Shown here one piece after another: positions 7,407 through 16,098 of a DNA stretch of 37,460 nt. The position numbers and the translations under genes are program-made. This stretch comes from Eubacteriales bacterium (GTDB lineage: Bacteria; Bacillota_A; Clostridia; Lachnospirales; Lachnospiraceae). The DNA is taken from positions 1 to 37,460 of the forward strand of contig JAUNAE010000001.1 of the NCBI GenBank assembly GCA_030527765.1. Reading direction: 5' to 3'. The stretch's first letter is position 1, and each line of letters starts with the position of its first letter. The notes below the pieces were generated by a model that worked only from the letters and a program-made list of their open reading frames with translations, ran no database searches and was not told the DNA's origin.

Positions 7407-10400
7407 GAAAAGGAAGATTTAAAAGAGTGTTATCCGGATTACTTGCCGTTATGACAGTGATGACGACCATGATGTCTCCGATGGTTACCTATGCACAGGA
7501 ACCGGATACGATGAAGCAGAAACCGCCACTCTACGAAGAGGTGAAGGATCTCTTGGATCAGGACGAGGTGGTAAAGGCAGAGGATCTGGAATTAGACTAT
7601 GGGGCATCCTTTGATGTGAAGATCGATTTTTCCAAGATCGAAATTCCGGACAATCTGAAGGTAAAGGTGACCTTCGAAGAGGCAAAGAATGCTGCCGGTG
7701 AAGATTTCACCACACAGAAAGCAGATACCTATAAAGCCGTATATTATGTGGAACCACTGAAGACGGACCATCCAAAGTATCAGATCAGCAGAAATCTGAT
7801 CGTCAAGGAAGCACCTCAGACGGAAGTACAGACAGAGGTGGCCGGTGAAAGTCAGGATAATGGCGGTGACAGCGGTGAGGAAGCAGAGGAAGGAGACGCA
7901 GAGAGTCACTCGGCAGTCGAAGGGCTGGTTGGCTTGGAAGCCGTATCCCTTGACACAGAGACAATGACCGAAGCGACAGAAACAAAGGGAACAGAAGAAA
8001 TCCAGAGCGAAGCAGCCGAAAGTGAAGAGGCTGCAAGTGAAGTAGATGCTATCGAAGAAGGAACTGCACTGACAGATGAGGAGTTCGATGCAGAACTTGA
8101 AGCAACAGAGGATCAGGAACTGGTTGATCCTGAGAGCGGCGTTACTTTATCTGAGGTTATGGAGGAAGCTGTAGAGCAGGAAATTCATCTGGAAGATCTT
8201 GAGATCGGCGAATCTGTTACTTTTATCATGCCGATGCTTCTTGCTACTGAGACAGGTTCTCAGCATGTAACCGTAACAAGAGGCAGCTGGTATCATTATG
8301 CAGACTATGGTCTCGGCTCTTATATCACTGCTCCGTATTATGTTCACTGGGGAAGTATCTCAGCAACCGCGTACTGTGTGCAGCCATCTAAGACCGGACC
8401 GGATGATGGAACTTATCAGATCACCAAACTTGCCGACAGCAAGACATTGGCTAAGGTCTGCTATTACGGTACAAAGGCCAGTGATGAGAATGGATTCTTT
8501 GATGAAAAGCATCCGGATTTTTCCACAGGAAAGAGATTTATCATCACACATCTGGCCGCATCTCTGGCCAACGGATCCTCTGATTGGGATTCCGGCACCA
8601 ATGCGACAGGAAGAAGCCTGGCAAAGGAACTCTATAACTACTGTGTAAATATGCCGGAGATTCCGGATGTAGACATGAGCTTTTCCGAGGATAATGTGAA
8701 AGCGTATATAGAGGGCAATGCTCAGAGAACAAAGGTCATTACCTTCAAGGCCGATTCTCTCCAGACGATTACCTTCAATCTTCCAAAGGGAGTTAAGCTT
8801 GTCAACGTATCTACAGGAAAGACCAGCGCAGCAGGTGCTTCTGTGGAAATCAGCGGTGGTACACAGTTCTACCTTACCGCACCACTGTCTCAGAGTGTGG
8901 ATGTGAGCGATACCTTCTCCACCAAGATGAAGGGAAGTATCGATAAAGAATATTCTGCTTATAAGATCACAACGGGCTCTTCTAGTCAGGATCTTGCTCT
9001 TGTGTTTGGTGAAGGTGTGGGAAATGAGAAGTATATCAGCTTCAAAGTAACTTGGACCAAGGAATGTTATGTATCTATCGTTAAGAAGGATCAGGAAACT
9101 TCAAACGCACTTGCAGGTGCAGTCTACGGTATCTACAGCGATGCTGCTTGTAAGAACCTGATTGCACAGATGCCTGCAACCGATGCAAATGGTGCCTCCA
9201 AGGTAACCCTTGAGAAGACACAGGATGTGGTTTATCTGAAGGAGATCACAGCACCTGACGGTTATGTATTGGATACAAAGGCAGTCAATGTGGCACTGAC
9301 GGAAGGACAGACAACGGTAAAAAATGTCACAGATAAACGTGTTTCAGTATCGATCTCTCTTGCAAAGCAGGATGCGGAAACCGGAAGAAAGGCCCAGGGC
9401 GATGCGTCCTTAAAGGGAGCAGTATATGGTCTCTATGCCCTTGAGGATATCGTTCATCCGGATGGAAAGAGTGGCGTACTCTTTAAGGCCGGTGATCAGG
9501 TGGCAACACTGACAACGAATGAAGATGCATCTGCAAAGGTAGATAACCTTTACCTTGGAAAGTACTTCATCAAGGAGATCACAGCACCTACCGGATATCT
9601 TCTGGATACCACAGAATATCCTGTGGACTGCCTCTATGCAGGACAGACTGTCGCTATTATTGAGGGCGTTGCCGATACAAAAGATAGTGTGATGAAACAG
9701 CCATTTGAGATCATCAAGGCAGCAAATAACGGAAAGACCGATGCAGACCTCTTAAAGGGTGCGGGTTTCTCTGCTTGGCTTGTAAGCTCTCTGAAGAAAA
9801 ACGCAGACGGAAGCTTCGACTTTGCTTCTGCAGATCCGGTTGTACTTACTGCAGACGGACAGACAGAGATGTTCACGGATGCGAAAGGCTATGCATGTAG
9901 TATTCCACTTCCATACGGTAAGTATATCGTCAAAGAGACAACCACACCTCACAACTACGATCCTGTGGATGATTTCTATGTGACAATCACAGAGAATAAA
10001 CCGAATACCCCTCAGGTATGGCATGTGCTTCTGGATAAGGAATTTGAAGCCAAGTTAAAGGTCATCAAGAAGGATGATGAAACGAAGCGCAGTATTCTTG
10101 TTCCTGGAGCAGAGTTTAAGATCTACGATCTGACCAATGAGAAATATGTGGAACAGGTAACAACTTATCCGGTTGTAAAGACTCATAAGTCTTACTTTAC
10201 CGATGCCAAGGGTTATCTGATTCTTCCGAACAATCTGAAGATCGGTAACTATCGTATCGAAGAGGTGACAGCTCCGGATGGATATCTCTTAAATGACAAC
10301 TATGTGGAAATCAGTGTAGATGCCAACACCGCTTATCAGGAGGATGAAACCTCCGGTGATACCATCATCGAAGTGACCTATGAAGACCATGCGGTAAAGG

Positions 10401-13120
10401 GTGAGATCGCAGTTTACAAAAAGGGTGAGGTTCTCGTCGGATACAATGGCAAAGCTTTTGAATACGAAGAGCAGTTCCTGAAAGGAGCAGAATTCGAAAT
10501 CTATGCTGCAGAGAATATCTACACAGCAGACTATCAGAAGGATGCTTCCGGCAACAGACTTCTTGAGTATGCAGAGGGCGCACTTGTAACAAGAATCACA
10601 ACCGACGAATCCGGGCTGGCAACAGCAAAGGATCTTCCACTTGGAAAGTATCTTGTGAAGGAAGCTTATGCACCGGAAGGATTTGTACTTCAGGCAGCAT
10701 CACAGGAAATGGATCTTGTCTATGCAGATCAGAACACAGCTGTGATCAAAGAATCGGTAACATTCACGAATGATCGCCAGAAGGTTGCAGTGACCGTAAC
10801 CAAACAGGATGCAGAAAATGAGGCTGTACTTGGCGGTGCAGAATTCGGTATATACAATACGGAAAATATCGTAAATGCAGAAGGATCCATCATTGTAGAA
10901 GCCAATACCTTACTGGAAAAGCAGATCTCTGATGAGAAGGGCAATGCCACATTTACTCTGGATCTTCCGCTGGGACAGTATTACGTGAAGGAACTTCAGG
11001 CACCTGCAGGCTTTGTATCTTCTGATGAGGTACTCGCTTTTGATGCAGCTTATCAGGGTCAGGATATACCTGTGATTCGCCTTCATCAGACCAAAAAGAA
11101 TACACCAACCACCTTCGAATTCACCAAGGCAGATGCAACTACCGGTGTCGAACTCGATGGTGCAACTCTAACGGTACTTGATAAGGACGGTAATACGATT
11201 GACAGCTGGACTTCTGTAAAGGATCAGCCACATGTAATCAAGCGCCTTATCGTGGGAGAAACCTATACACTTCGTGAGGAATTCGCACCATACGGGTACC
11301 TGAAGGCAACTGACGTGAAATTTACCGTAGAAGATACAGCAGAAATTCAGAAGGTTGAGATGAAGGATGAAGTGCCGACAGCACTTTTGATTATCAATAA
11401 AAAGGGGCAGTTCCTGGATAATGTCTCTCTTGCAGAGCATGCCAAGGGTACGGTAGAGCATATTTTCGAATACGTAACCGGATCTCTTAGCGAAGTAACC
11501 TTCGAAATCTATGCGGCAGAGGATATCAAAGCAGCAGACGGTGTCAGTGATGATTACTACAAAGCAGATCAGCTGATCGGAACCATCACAACCGATGAAA
11601 ACGGTATTGCGCAGATGGGAGAACTTCCGGTCGGTAAATACTATGTGAAGGAAGCAAAGACCGCCCATGGTTATGTCCTGGATGGCGAGCCTCGCTATGT
11701 GGACTTAAGCTATCGTGATCAGGATACCCCTGTGGTAACTTACGACGAGGATTGGCAGAACAATCGTCAGAGAGTATCAGTTAATGTGCTGAAGAAGGAG
11801 AAAGACAGTGATCGCCTCTTAGAAGGTGCGACCTTCGGACTTTATGCTGCAGAGGATATCGTATCTGCATCCGGTAAGGTGCTGATCGAAGCGGATGAGA
11901 TCATCGAGCTGAAGGCAACCGATGCCAACGGACAGATCAAGTTCATCGCAGATCTTCCTGTGGACGGCAAATACTATGTGAAGGAGATCTATGCTCCGGA
12001 CGGTTTTGTCACAACAGAGGAGAAGCAGGAGTTCACCTTCGAATACGGAGATGACAAAGAATCTGTAATGATCTATAACTTCACTTTCGAGAATGAGCCG
12101 ACCACCGTAGAGATCACAAAGGCAGATCTTACCAACGGTAAGGAGATTCCGGGAGCTCATCTGAAAGTCACTGACAAAGATGGCAACGTGATCGATGAGT
12201 GGACTTCCACTGAGGAGCCTCATGTTATCAAAGAACTCGTAGTGGGTAAGACTTATACCCTTACAGAGACAAAACCTGCGGATGGTTATGTAACGGCAGA
12301 AAGCATTTCGTTTGTTATCGAAAATACTGCAGAGGTACAGAAGCATGAGATGCTGGATGATGTGACTAAGGTGAAGATTCGTAAGACCGATATCACCGGT
12401 GATACAGAGATTCCGGGAGCCAAGCTTACAATCCTTGACGAGGACGATCAGGTAGTAGAGAGTTGGACATCCACCAATGAACCACACTATGTGGAGAAGC
12501 TGCCGATCGGTAAGTATACCCTTCGTGAAGAGCAGGCACCAAAGGGCTTCATCTTAACCAATGATGTGACCTTCGAGGTGGCGGATACCGGAGAAATCCA
12601 GATGGTAGCCATGAAGAATGATACTGCTAAGGGTAAGGTCATCATCAATAAGACCGATGCAGATAACGAAGAGCCGCTGAAGGGCGTAGAATTCGAGCTT
12701 CGTGACAGCAACGGAAAGGTACTGGAAAAGCTTGTGACAGATGCAGCCGGTCATGCGGAAAGTGGTCTTTATGAGATCGCAACCTACAAAAACGGCGAAT
12801 ATGCAGAGGCATTAAAGTATTATCTGGTGGAGACAAAGGCACTTGAGGGATATACCCTGGATGAAACCAAGTACGAGATTGTCTTTGAATATGCAGATCA
12901 GAACACACCGGTGATTGAGGTGCTGAAAGATCTGAAGAACAAAGAAAAGACACCGGAACAGCCTGGTAATCCTGGCAATCCGGGCAGCAATCCTAAGACC
13001 GGAGATACAACCAATCTCTGGCTGCCAATCGCTTTGATGATTGGTGCTGCAAGCCTGATGGCAGGTATCTTAGCCGGAAGCAAAAGAAGGAAAAAATCGA
13101 ATAGAAAAGCGGATAAATAA
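7403..13120 (+). CDS. Giant Cna-B repeat adhesin with sorting signal (SpaA-like isopeptide pilin protein)
   Basis: A 1905-residue wall-anchored surface protein. It has a signal peptide (to about residue 31, VTYAQE), a Glu/Ala-rich linker (about 140-285), then a globular domain at about 290-460 resembling thioester (TQXA) adhesin heads: AYCVQP at C325 and ITHLAAS at H383. From about residue 555 come 12 Cna-B/SpaA-type beta repeats, most with the isopeptide pattern: a Lys in strand one (VxKxD) and a Glu in the (Y)xVKEixAPxGY motif. The C terminus is a proline-glycine spacer, NPKTG (1863-1867), a membrane helix and a KRRKKSNRK tail, the signal for sortase. The matching class B sortase is two genes downstream. 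It probably promotes mating-cell contact or gut adhesion. A rho-independent terminator follows. Confidence 0.9.
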   Translation: MRKGRFKRVLSGLLAVMTVMTTMMSPMVTYAQEPDTMKQKPPLYEEVKDLLDQDEVVKAEDLELDYGASFDVKIDFSKIEIPDNLKVKVTFEEAKNAAGEDFTTQKADTYKAVYYVEPLKTDHPKYQISRNLIVKEAPQTEVQTEVAGESQDNGGDSGEEAEEGDAESHSAVEGLVGLEAVSLDTETMTEATETKGTEEIQSEAAESEEAASEVDAIEEGTALTDEEFDAELEATEDQELVDPESGVTLSEVMEEAVEQEIHLEDLEIGESVTFIMPMLLATETGSQHVTVTRGSWYHYADYGLGSYITAPYYVHWGSISATAYCVQPSKTGPDDGTYQITKLADSKTLAKVCYYGTKASDENGFFDEKHPDFSTGKRFIITHLAASLANGSSDWDSGTNATGRSLAKELYNYCVNMPEIPDVDMSFSEDNVKAYIEGNAQRTKVITFKADSLQTITFNLPKGVKLVNVSTGKTSAAGASVEISGGTQFYLTAPLSQSVDVSDTFSTKMKGSIDKEYSAYKITTGSSSQDLALVFGEGVGNEKYISFKVTWTKECYVSIVKKDQETSNALAGAVYGIYSDAACKNLIAQMPATDANGASKVTLEKTQDVVYLKEITAPDGYVLDTKAVNVALTEGQTTVKNVTDKRVSVSISLAKQDAETGRKAQGDASLKGAVYGLYALEDIVHPDGKSGVLFKAGDQVATLTTNEDASAKVDNLYLGKYFIKEITAPTGYLLDTTEYPVDCLYAGQTVAIIEGVADTKDSVMKQPFEIIKAANNGKTDADLLKGAGFSAWLVSSLKKNADGSFDFASADPVVLTADGQTEMFTDAKGYACSIPLPYGKYIVKETTTPHNYDPVDDFYVTITENKPNTPQVWHVLLDKEFEAKLKVIKKDDETKRSILVPGAEFKIYDLTNEKYVEQVTTYPVVKTHKSYFTDAKGYLILPNNLKIGNYRIEEVTAPDGYLLNDNYVEISVDANTAYQEDETSGDTIIEVTYEDHAVKGEIAVYKKGEVLVGYNGKAFEYEEQFLKGAEFEIYAAENIYTADYQKDASGNRLLEYAEGALVTRITTDESGLATAKDLPLGKYLVKEAYAPEGFVLQAASQEMDLVYADQNTAVIKESVTFTNDRQKVAVTVTKQDAENEAVLGGAEFGIYNTENIVNAEGSIIVEANTLLEKQISDEKGNATFTLDLPLGQYYVKELQAPAGFVSSDEVLAFDAAYQGQDIPVIRLHQTKKNTPTTFEFTKADATTGVELDGATLTVLDKDGNTIDSWTSVKDQPHVIKRLIVGETYTLREEFAPYGYLKATDVKFTVEDTAEIQKVEMKDEVPTALLIINKKGQFLDNVSLAEHAKGTVEHIFEYVTGSLSEVTFEIYAAEDIKAADGVSDDYYKADQLIGTITTDENGIAQMGELPVGKYYVKEAKTAHGYVLDGEPRYVDLSYRDQDTPVVTYDEDWQNNRQRVSVNVLKKEKDSDRLLEGATFGLYAAEDIVSASGKVLIEADEIIELKATDANGQIKFIADLPVDGKYYVKEIYAPDGFVTTEEKQEFTFEYGDDKESVMIYNFTFENEPTTVEITKADLTNGKEIPGAHLKVTDKDGNVIDEWTSTEEPHVIKELVVGKTYTLTETKPADGYVTAESISFVIENTAEVQKHEMLDDVTKVKIRKTDITGDTEIPGAKLTILDEDDQVVESWTSTNEPHYVEKLPIGKYTLREEQAPKGFILTNDVTFEVADTGEIQMVAMKNDTAKGKVIINKTDADNEEPLKGVEFELRDSNGKVLEKLVTDAAGHAESGLYEIATYKNGEYAEALKYYLVETKALEGYTLDETKYEIVFEYADQNTPVIEVLKDLKNKEKTPEQPGNPGNPGSNPKTGDTTNLWLPIALMIGAASLMAGILAGSKRRKKSNRKADK

Positions 13121-13136
13121 GAGATCTGCAAAGCAT

Positions 13137-13177
13137 AAAGGTGCTCCTTGGACAGGTTCCGGGGAGTGCCTTTTTAT
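13137..13177 (+). terminator. Rho-independent terminator after the adhesin gene
   Basis: Arms AAAGGTGCTCC (13137-13147) and GGAGTGCCTTT (13163-13173) form an 11-bp RNA stem with two G-U pairs, followed by a T-rich tract. It would end or attenuate the long transfer-adhesin transcript. Confidence 0.85.
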
Positions 13178-13255
13178 CATTTGATCCTGTGAATTCTTTC
13201 AAAGGCCGAAAAGACTTTTGAGATTCAGCAATAACAACATGAAGGAGGAGTATCC

Positions 13256-13402
13256 ATGAGAGCAATGGGAAAAACAACAAGATTTCAGAATCTGCAGGTA
13301 ACAGAGAGAAAAGTAACTAGCCGTATGAAGGCTTATCAGAAGTTGGCGGAGAGGGCAATTACGAGAAAACAGCCAAATCGCCATATGATCAGAAGGGGGT
13401 AA
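13256..13402 (+). CDS. Small basic hypothetical protein (48 aa)
   Basis: An ATG at 13256 is preceded by GAAGGAGGAG at ideal spacing. The product is short and strongly basic (RAMGKTTRFQNLQVTERKVT, ending RKQPNRHMIRRG), without a membrane helix. It ends six bases before the DUF5688 start and its last codons supply that gene's AGAAGGGGG site, so the two are coupled. I do not recognise the family. The basic composition would suit nucleic-acid binding, but this is a guess. Confidence 0.6.
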   Translation: MRAMGKTTRFQNLQVTERKVTSRMKAYQKLAERAITRKQPNRHMIRRG

Positions 13403-13408
13403 TTATCT

Positions 13409-14488
13409 ATGATGAACAGAAAAGAATTTCAGCAGTATCTTGAGGAAACCATCAAGGACTATCTGCCGGACAGCTACGCCGATGCAACCATCACATTCAA
13501 TGAAGTGGTGAAGAACAATGACACCCATCTTACCGGAATTTCCATCATGAGACCCGGGGAAAGTGTGGTGCCGAATATCTATCTTGAAAACTTCTGGAAG
13601 GATTACCAGAATGGAAAGGATATCGATGAGATTGTGGGTGATATCGCCGACATGCGTATCGAGTACAGCGCACCGCAGTTTGATCAGGAGGCGGCCAGAG
13701 GCATCTTGAATTATGAAGTGGCCAAGGATAAGCTCCAGATTCGTCTCTGTGATACGAAGGAGAATCAGGACAGACTGAAAAATCTTGTACACACAGAACA
13801 CAGTGATTTCTCTGCAACCTACCATGTGCTTGTACAGGAAGATGCCTCCGGCACAGCCAGTGCACCGGTGACCCATCAGCTTATGGAGAACTGGGGAGTG
13901 ACGGTGGAACAACTTCATGCAGATGCATTGGCCGCTGATCAGATGCGATCTCCAATGCTCTGTGATATGGCTGAAATGATGGAAAGCATCATGTTTGGAA
14001 AGGAAGCCGTCAATCTCTTTCAGGAAGAAGGGGATCCAAGCGGTATGGGTATGTACTGCCTGACTAATGGAGATAAGATGCATGGTGCCGGACTGATCCT
14101 TCAGGGAGATCTGATGCAGCAGATCGGAGAGATCGTAGGTGGAGACTTCTATATTCTGCCTTCCAGCTGTCATGAAGTATTGGTGGTTCCGGAATCCGCA
14201 GGTATTAGTGTTCAGGAGCTTTCTGTTATGGTTCAGCAAGTCAACCAGACCGAAGTATCTCCAGAAGATCGCTTATCCGATCATGTGCAGCATTACGACT
14301 GTAAGGATGCTGCATTGGAAAACGCAGAGAAACGTGCCTCTCGCCTTGAAAAGGAGAAGGTAGAAACCAAAGCTGCCAAGAAAAGCATTCATGCACGCTT
14401 AGGAGAAAAGAAAGAGCAGAGCGCAGCGAAGAAAGCGGAAAAAGCTGTGGATAAGGCAGTGAAAAAGGATAAAGGTCAGGAGCTGTAA
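13409..14488 (+). CDS. DUF5688 family protein with C-terminal KKSIHARL motif
   Basis: This 359-residue soluble protein begins MMNRKEFQQYLEETIKDYLP and contains the segments IDEIVGDIADMRIEYS and MYCLTNGDKMHGAGLILQ, which I associate with DUF5688 proteins of Lachnospiraceae mobile elements. Its function is unknown. The main body is acidic and globular; the last 50 residues switch to a highly basic helical tail with KKSIHARLGEKK at 324-335. The same tail motif occurs in the RadC-like and ArdC-like proteins encoded downstream (see findings). It lies between the adhesin and its sortase, in the same orientation, with overlapping ribosome binding sequences. Confidence 0.75.
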   Translation: MMNRKEFQQYLEETIKDYLPDSYADATITFNEVVKNNDTHLTGISIMRPGESVVPNIYLENFWKDYQNGKDIDEIVGDIADMRIEYSAPQFDQEAARGILNYEVAKDKLQIRLCDTKENQDRLKNLVHTEHSDFSATYHVLVQEDASGTASAPVTHQLMENWGVTVEQLHADALAADQMRSPMLCDMAEMMESIMFGKEAVNLFQEEGDPSGMGMYCLTNGDKMHGAGLILQGDLMQQIGEIVGGDFYILPSSCHEVLVVPESAGISVQELSVMVQQVNQTEVSPEDRLSDHVQHYDCKDAALENAEKRASRLEKEKVETKAAKKSIHARLGEKKEQSAAKKAEKAVDKAVKKDKGQEL

Positions 14489-14503
14489 AGGGGTGATAAG
14501 GAG

Positions 14504-15316
14504 ATGAAGACCTGGAAATTAATCGTACTGATGCTGTGCTGCAGTCTGATCGGAGTCTGTGGGAAGTATCTGTACGATTACTTCTCCCAGTCTGCCGAGA
14601 ATAAGGAAGCCTATGAGAACATTCTGGATATCGGCTTCTCGGCAGAACAAGATGATCCGGAAAGCGAAGAGGAAACAGAAAGCGCAGAAGGTCAGTCGGA
14701 AGTGGAAGCAAATGACTTTGATTACAATTCTATCCTGGCCATCAACAGTGACTGCATCGGATGGATCCGCATCGACGGAACGGATATCGACTATCCCATT
14801 GTACAGGCAGCAGACAACAGCTATTACCTGTATCACAACTTCAATCAGGCCTCAGCAATCTGTGGTGCTATCTTCCTGGATTATCGCAATGATATCGATC
14901 TAACCAGAGAGCACCTGATCCTCTATGGACATCAGATGAAGGACGGATCTATGTTCAAGCAACTGAACGGATATAAAGACCGGGACTTCTATGAGAATCA
15001 TCCAAGGATCACCTTGTATCTCCGTAATCAGAAGTACAACTACGATGTGGTGTCAGTCTATGTGACCGACATCGCAGATAGCGGCAGCTACTACAATTAC
15101 CTTCACGGAGATACCAGGGAAGCACAAATCGAATATCTGCAGAAGAAGATGGCAGCTTATCAGCTTTATGACACAGGTCTGACTGTGACAAAGGAGGATG
15201 AGCTGCTTTCTCTTTCTACCTGTGAGTATTCCAGTGCCAATGGACGGCTGATCGTCCTGGCAAGAAGGAGCGAGAATGAAAAAGAGAGAGTACAAAGAGA
15301 AAGAAGTAAAGAGTAA
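14504..15316 (+). CDS. srtB: Class B sortase
   Basis: A membrane-anchored transpeptidase that cuts a sorting signal and links the protein to the cell wall. An N-terminal membrane helix (LIVLMLCCSLIGVCG) is followed by an acidic linker and a sortase fold starting near residue 75. The catalytic residues are visible: H143 in LYGHQMKDGSMF, C240 in LSLSTCEYS and an arginine near R254 in LIVLARR. The long helix between the H and C motifs is typical of class B. The obvious substrate is the adhesin ending in NPKTG encoded at 7403-13120. The ATG at 14504 has an AAGGAG site; the gene overlaps the next small ORF. Confidence 0.9.
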   Translation: MKTWKLIVLMLCCSLIGVCGKYLYDYFSQSAENKEAYENILDIGFSAEQDDPESEEETESAEGQSEVEANDFDYNSILAINSDCIGWIRIDGTDIDYPIVQAADNSYYLYHNFNQASAICGAIFLDYRNDIDLTREHLILYGHQMKDGSMFKQLNGYKDRDFYENHPRITLYLRNQKYNYDVVSVYVTDIADSGSYYNYLHGDTREAQIEYLQKKMAAYQLYDTGLTVTKEDELLSLSTCEYSSANGRLIVLARRSENEKERVQRERSKE

Positions 15317-15446
15317 AAAAACGCGAGATGAGGGATCTGCACTTTCCGAGATGATTCGGCAAAATCTTCAGACACTGGAAGATCAAGAATTCATCCTGCA
15401 GATTCCTTTAAGAAAAGAGGTGACTGCCCATGACAGCGATCAATGA
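15276..15446 (+). CDS. Small charged hypothetical protein (56 aa)
   Basis: The ATG at 15276 is 5 bases after AAGGAGCG within the end of the sortase gene and the stop lies inside the start of the RadC-like gene, so it bridges both by overlap. The product starts with a Lys/Glu-rich stretch (KKREYKEKEVKSKK) followed by an amphipathic segment (SALSEMIRQNLQTLEDQEFI). It is too short for the longer ORF lists but the overlaps and ribosome binding site support translation. I do not recognise the family. Confidence 0.5.
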   Translation: MKKREYKEKEVKSKKTRDEGSALSEMIRQNLQTLEDQEFILQIPLRKEVTAHDSDQ

Positions 15447-16077
15447 AACGTATGGACTTGAGCAAGTATCCGTTCGTATGATCCGGGAAGCACCGCTATT
15501 AAGTGAAGAAAAGATCCAGAGTCCCCAGGATGCGGTTCGTGTCCTTGGGGATGCCTTCAAGGATTATGATCGGGAAGTGGTCGGTGTGGTTCATCTTCGA
15601 AGTGATAATGTCCCCATCAACATGGCGATTGTCAGTATGGGCTGCCTTAATCAGTCACTTGTTCATCCAAGGGAAGTACTGAAGGCTGCCTTTTTGTCCA
15701 ATGCGGCCTCGATCATGATGTTTCACAATCACCCGAGCGGCAGTCTGAATCCATCCAGAGAGGATATCGCCATCACCAACCGCATGCAGCAGCTTTGTAT
15801 GATGGCAGGCATTCCGGTTCTGGATCATATCATCATAGGACAGGAGAATGCTTATTATTCCTTTCGGGAAAAAGATATTCTGCCCATGAAAGAGGTTTCC
15901 TTTTCTACAGATCTGGCGGATGTGGATCTGAAGGTGGCAGAAAAGGAAGCGGAGAAGTATGGCTACCGAAAACCAAGGCGATCCATCAAGGCCTCTCTGG
16001 AGGAGAAAAAGAAACTGACACAGGCAAGAAAGCCCAAAGTGTCAGAAATTCACCAAACAAAAGGGCCGGAATTATAA
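15430..16077 (+). CDS. radC: RadC-like JAB/MPN-domain protein
   Basis: The core is a JAB1/MPN metalloprotein domain with the motif FHNHPSGSLNPSREDI: H99, H101 and D112 are the expected metal ligands, and the upstream VSMGCLNQSLVHPREV strand is typical of the RadC family. Despite the name, RadC proteins have no proven repair role; on mobile elements they are common near antirestriction genes. The N-terminal helix-hairpin-helix domain of chromosomal RadC is absent, as in other plasmid and ICE copies. The C terminus carries RRSIKASLEEKK (183-194), the motif shared with the DUF5688 and ArdC-like proteins. It precedes the ArdC-like gene by 21 bases. Confidence 0.85.
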   Translation: MTAINETYGLEQVSVRMIREAPLLSEEKIQSPQDAVRVLGDAFKDYDREVVGVVHLRSDNVPINMAIVSMGCLNQSLVHPREVLKAAFLSNAASIMMFHNHPSGSLNPSREDIAITNRMQQLCMMAGIPVLDHIIIGQENAYYSFREKDILPMKEVSFSTDLADVDLKVAEKEAEKYGYRKPRRSIKASLEEKKKLTQARKPKVSEIHQTKGPEL

Positions 16078-16098
16078 CCGGTCGGAAAGGAGTAGGAA

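Noticed and set aside
11168..12487. Long minus-strand open frames opposite the adhesin repeats
   Set aside because: They are shadows of the Cna-B repeats, without ribosome binding sites or recognisable domains.
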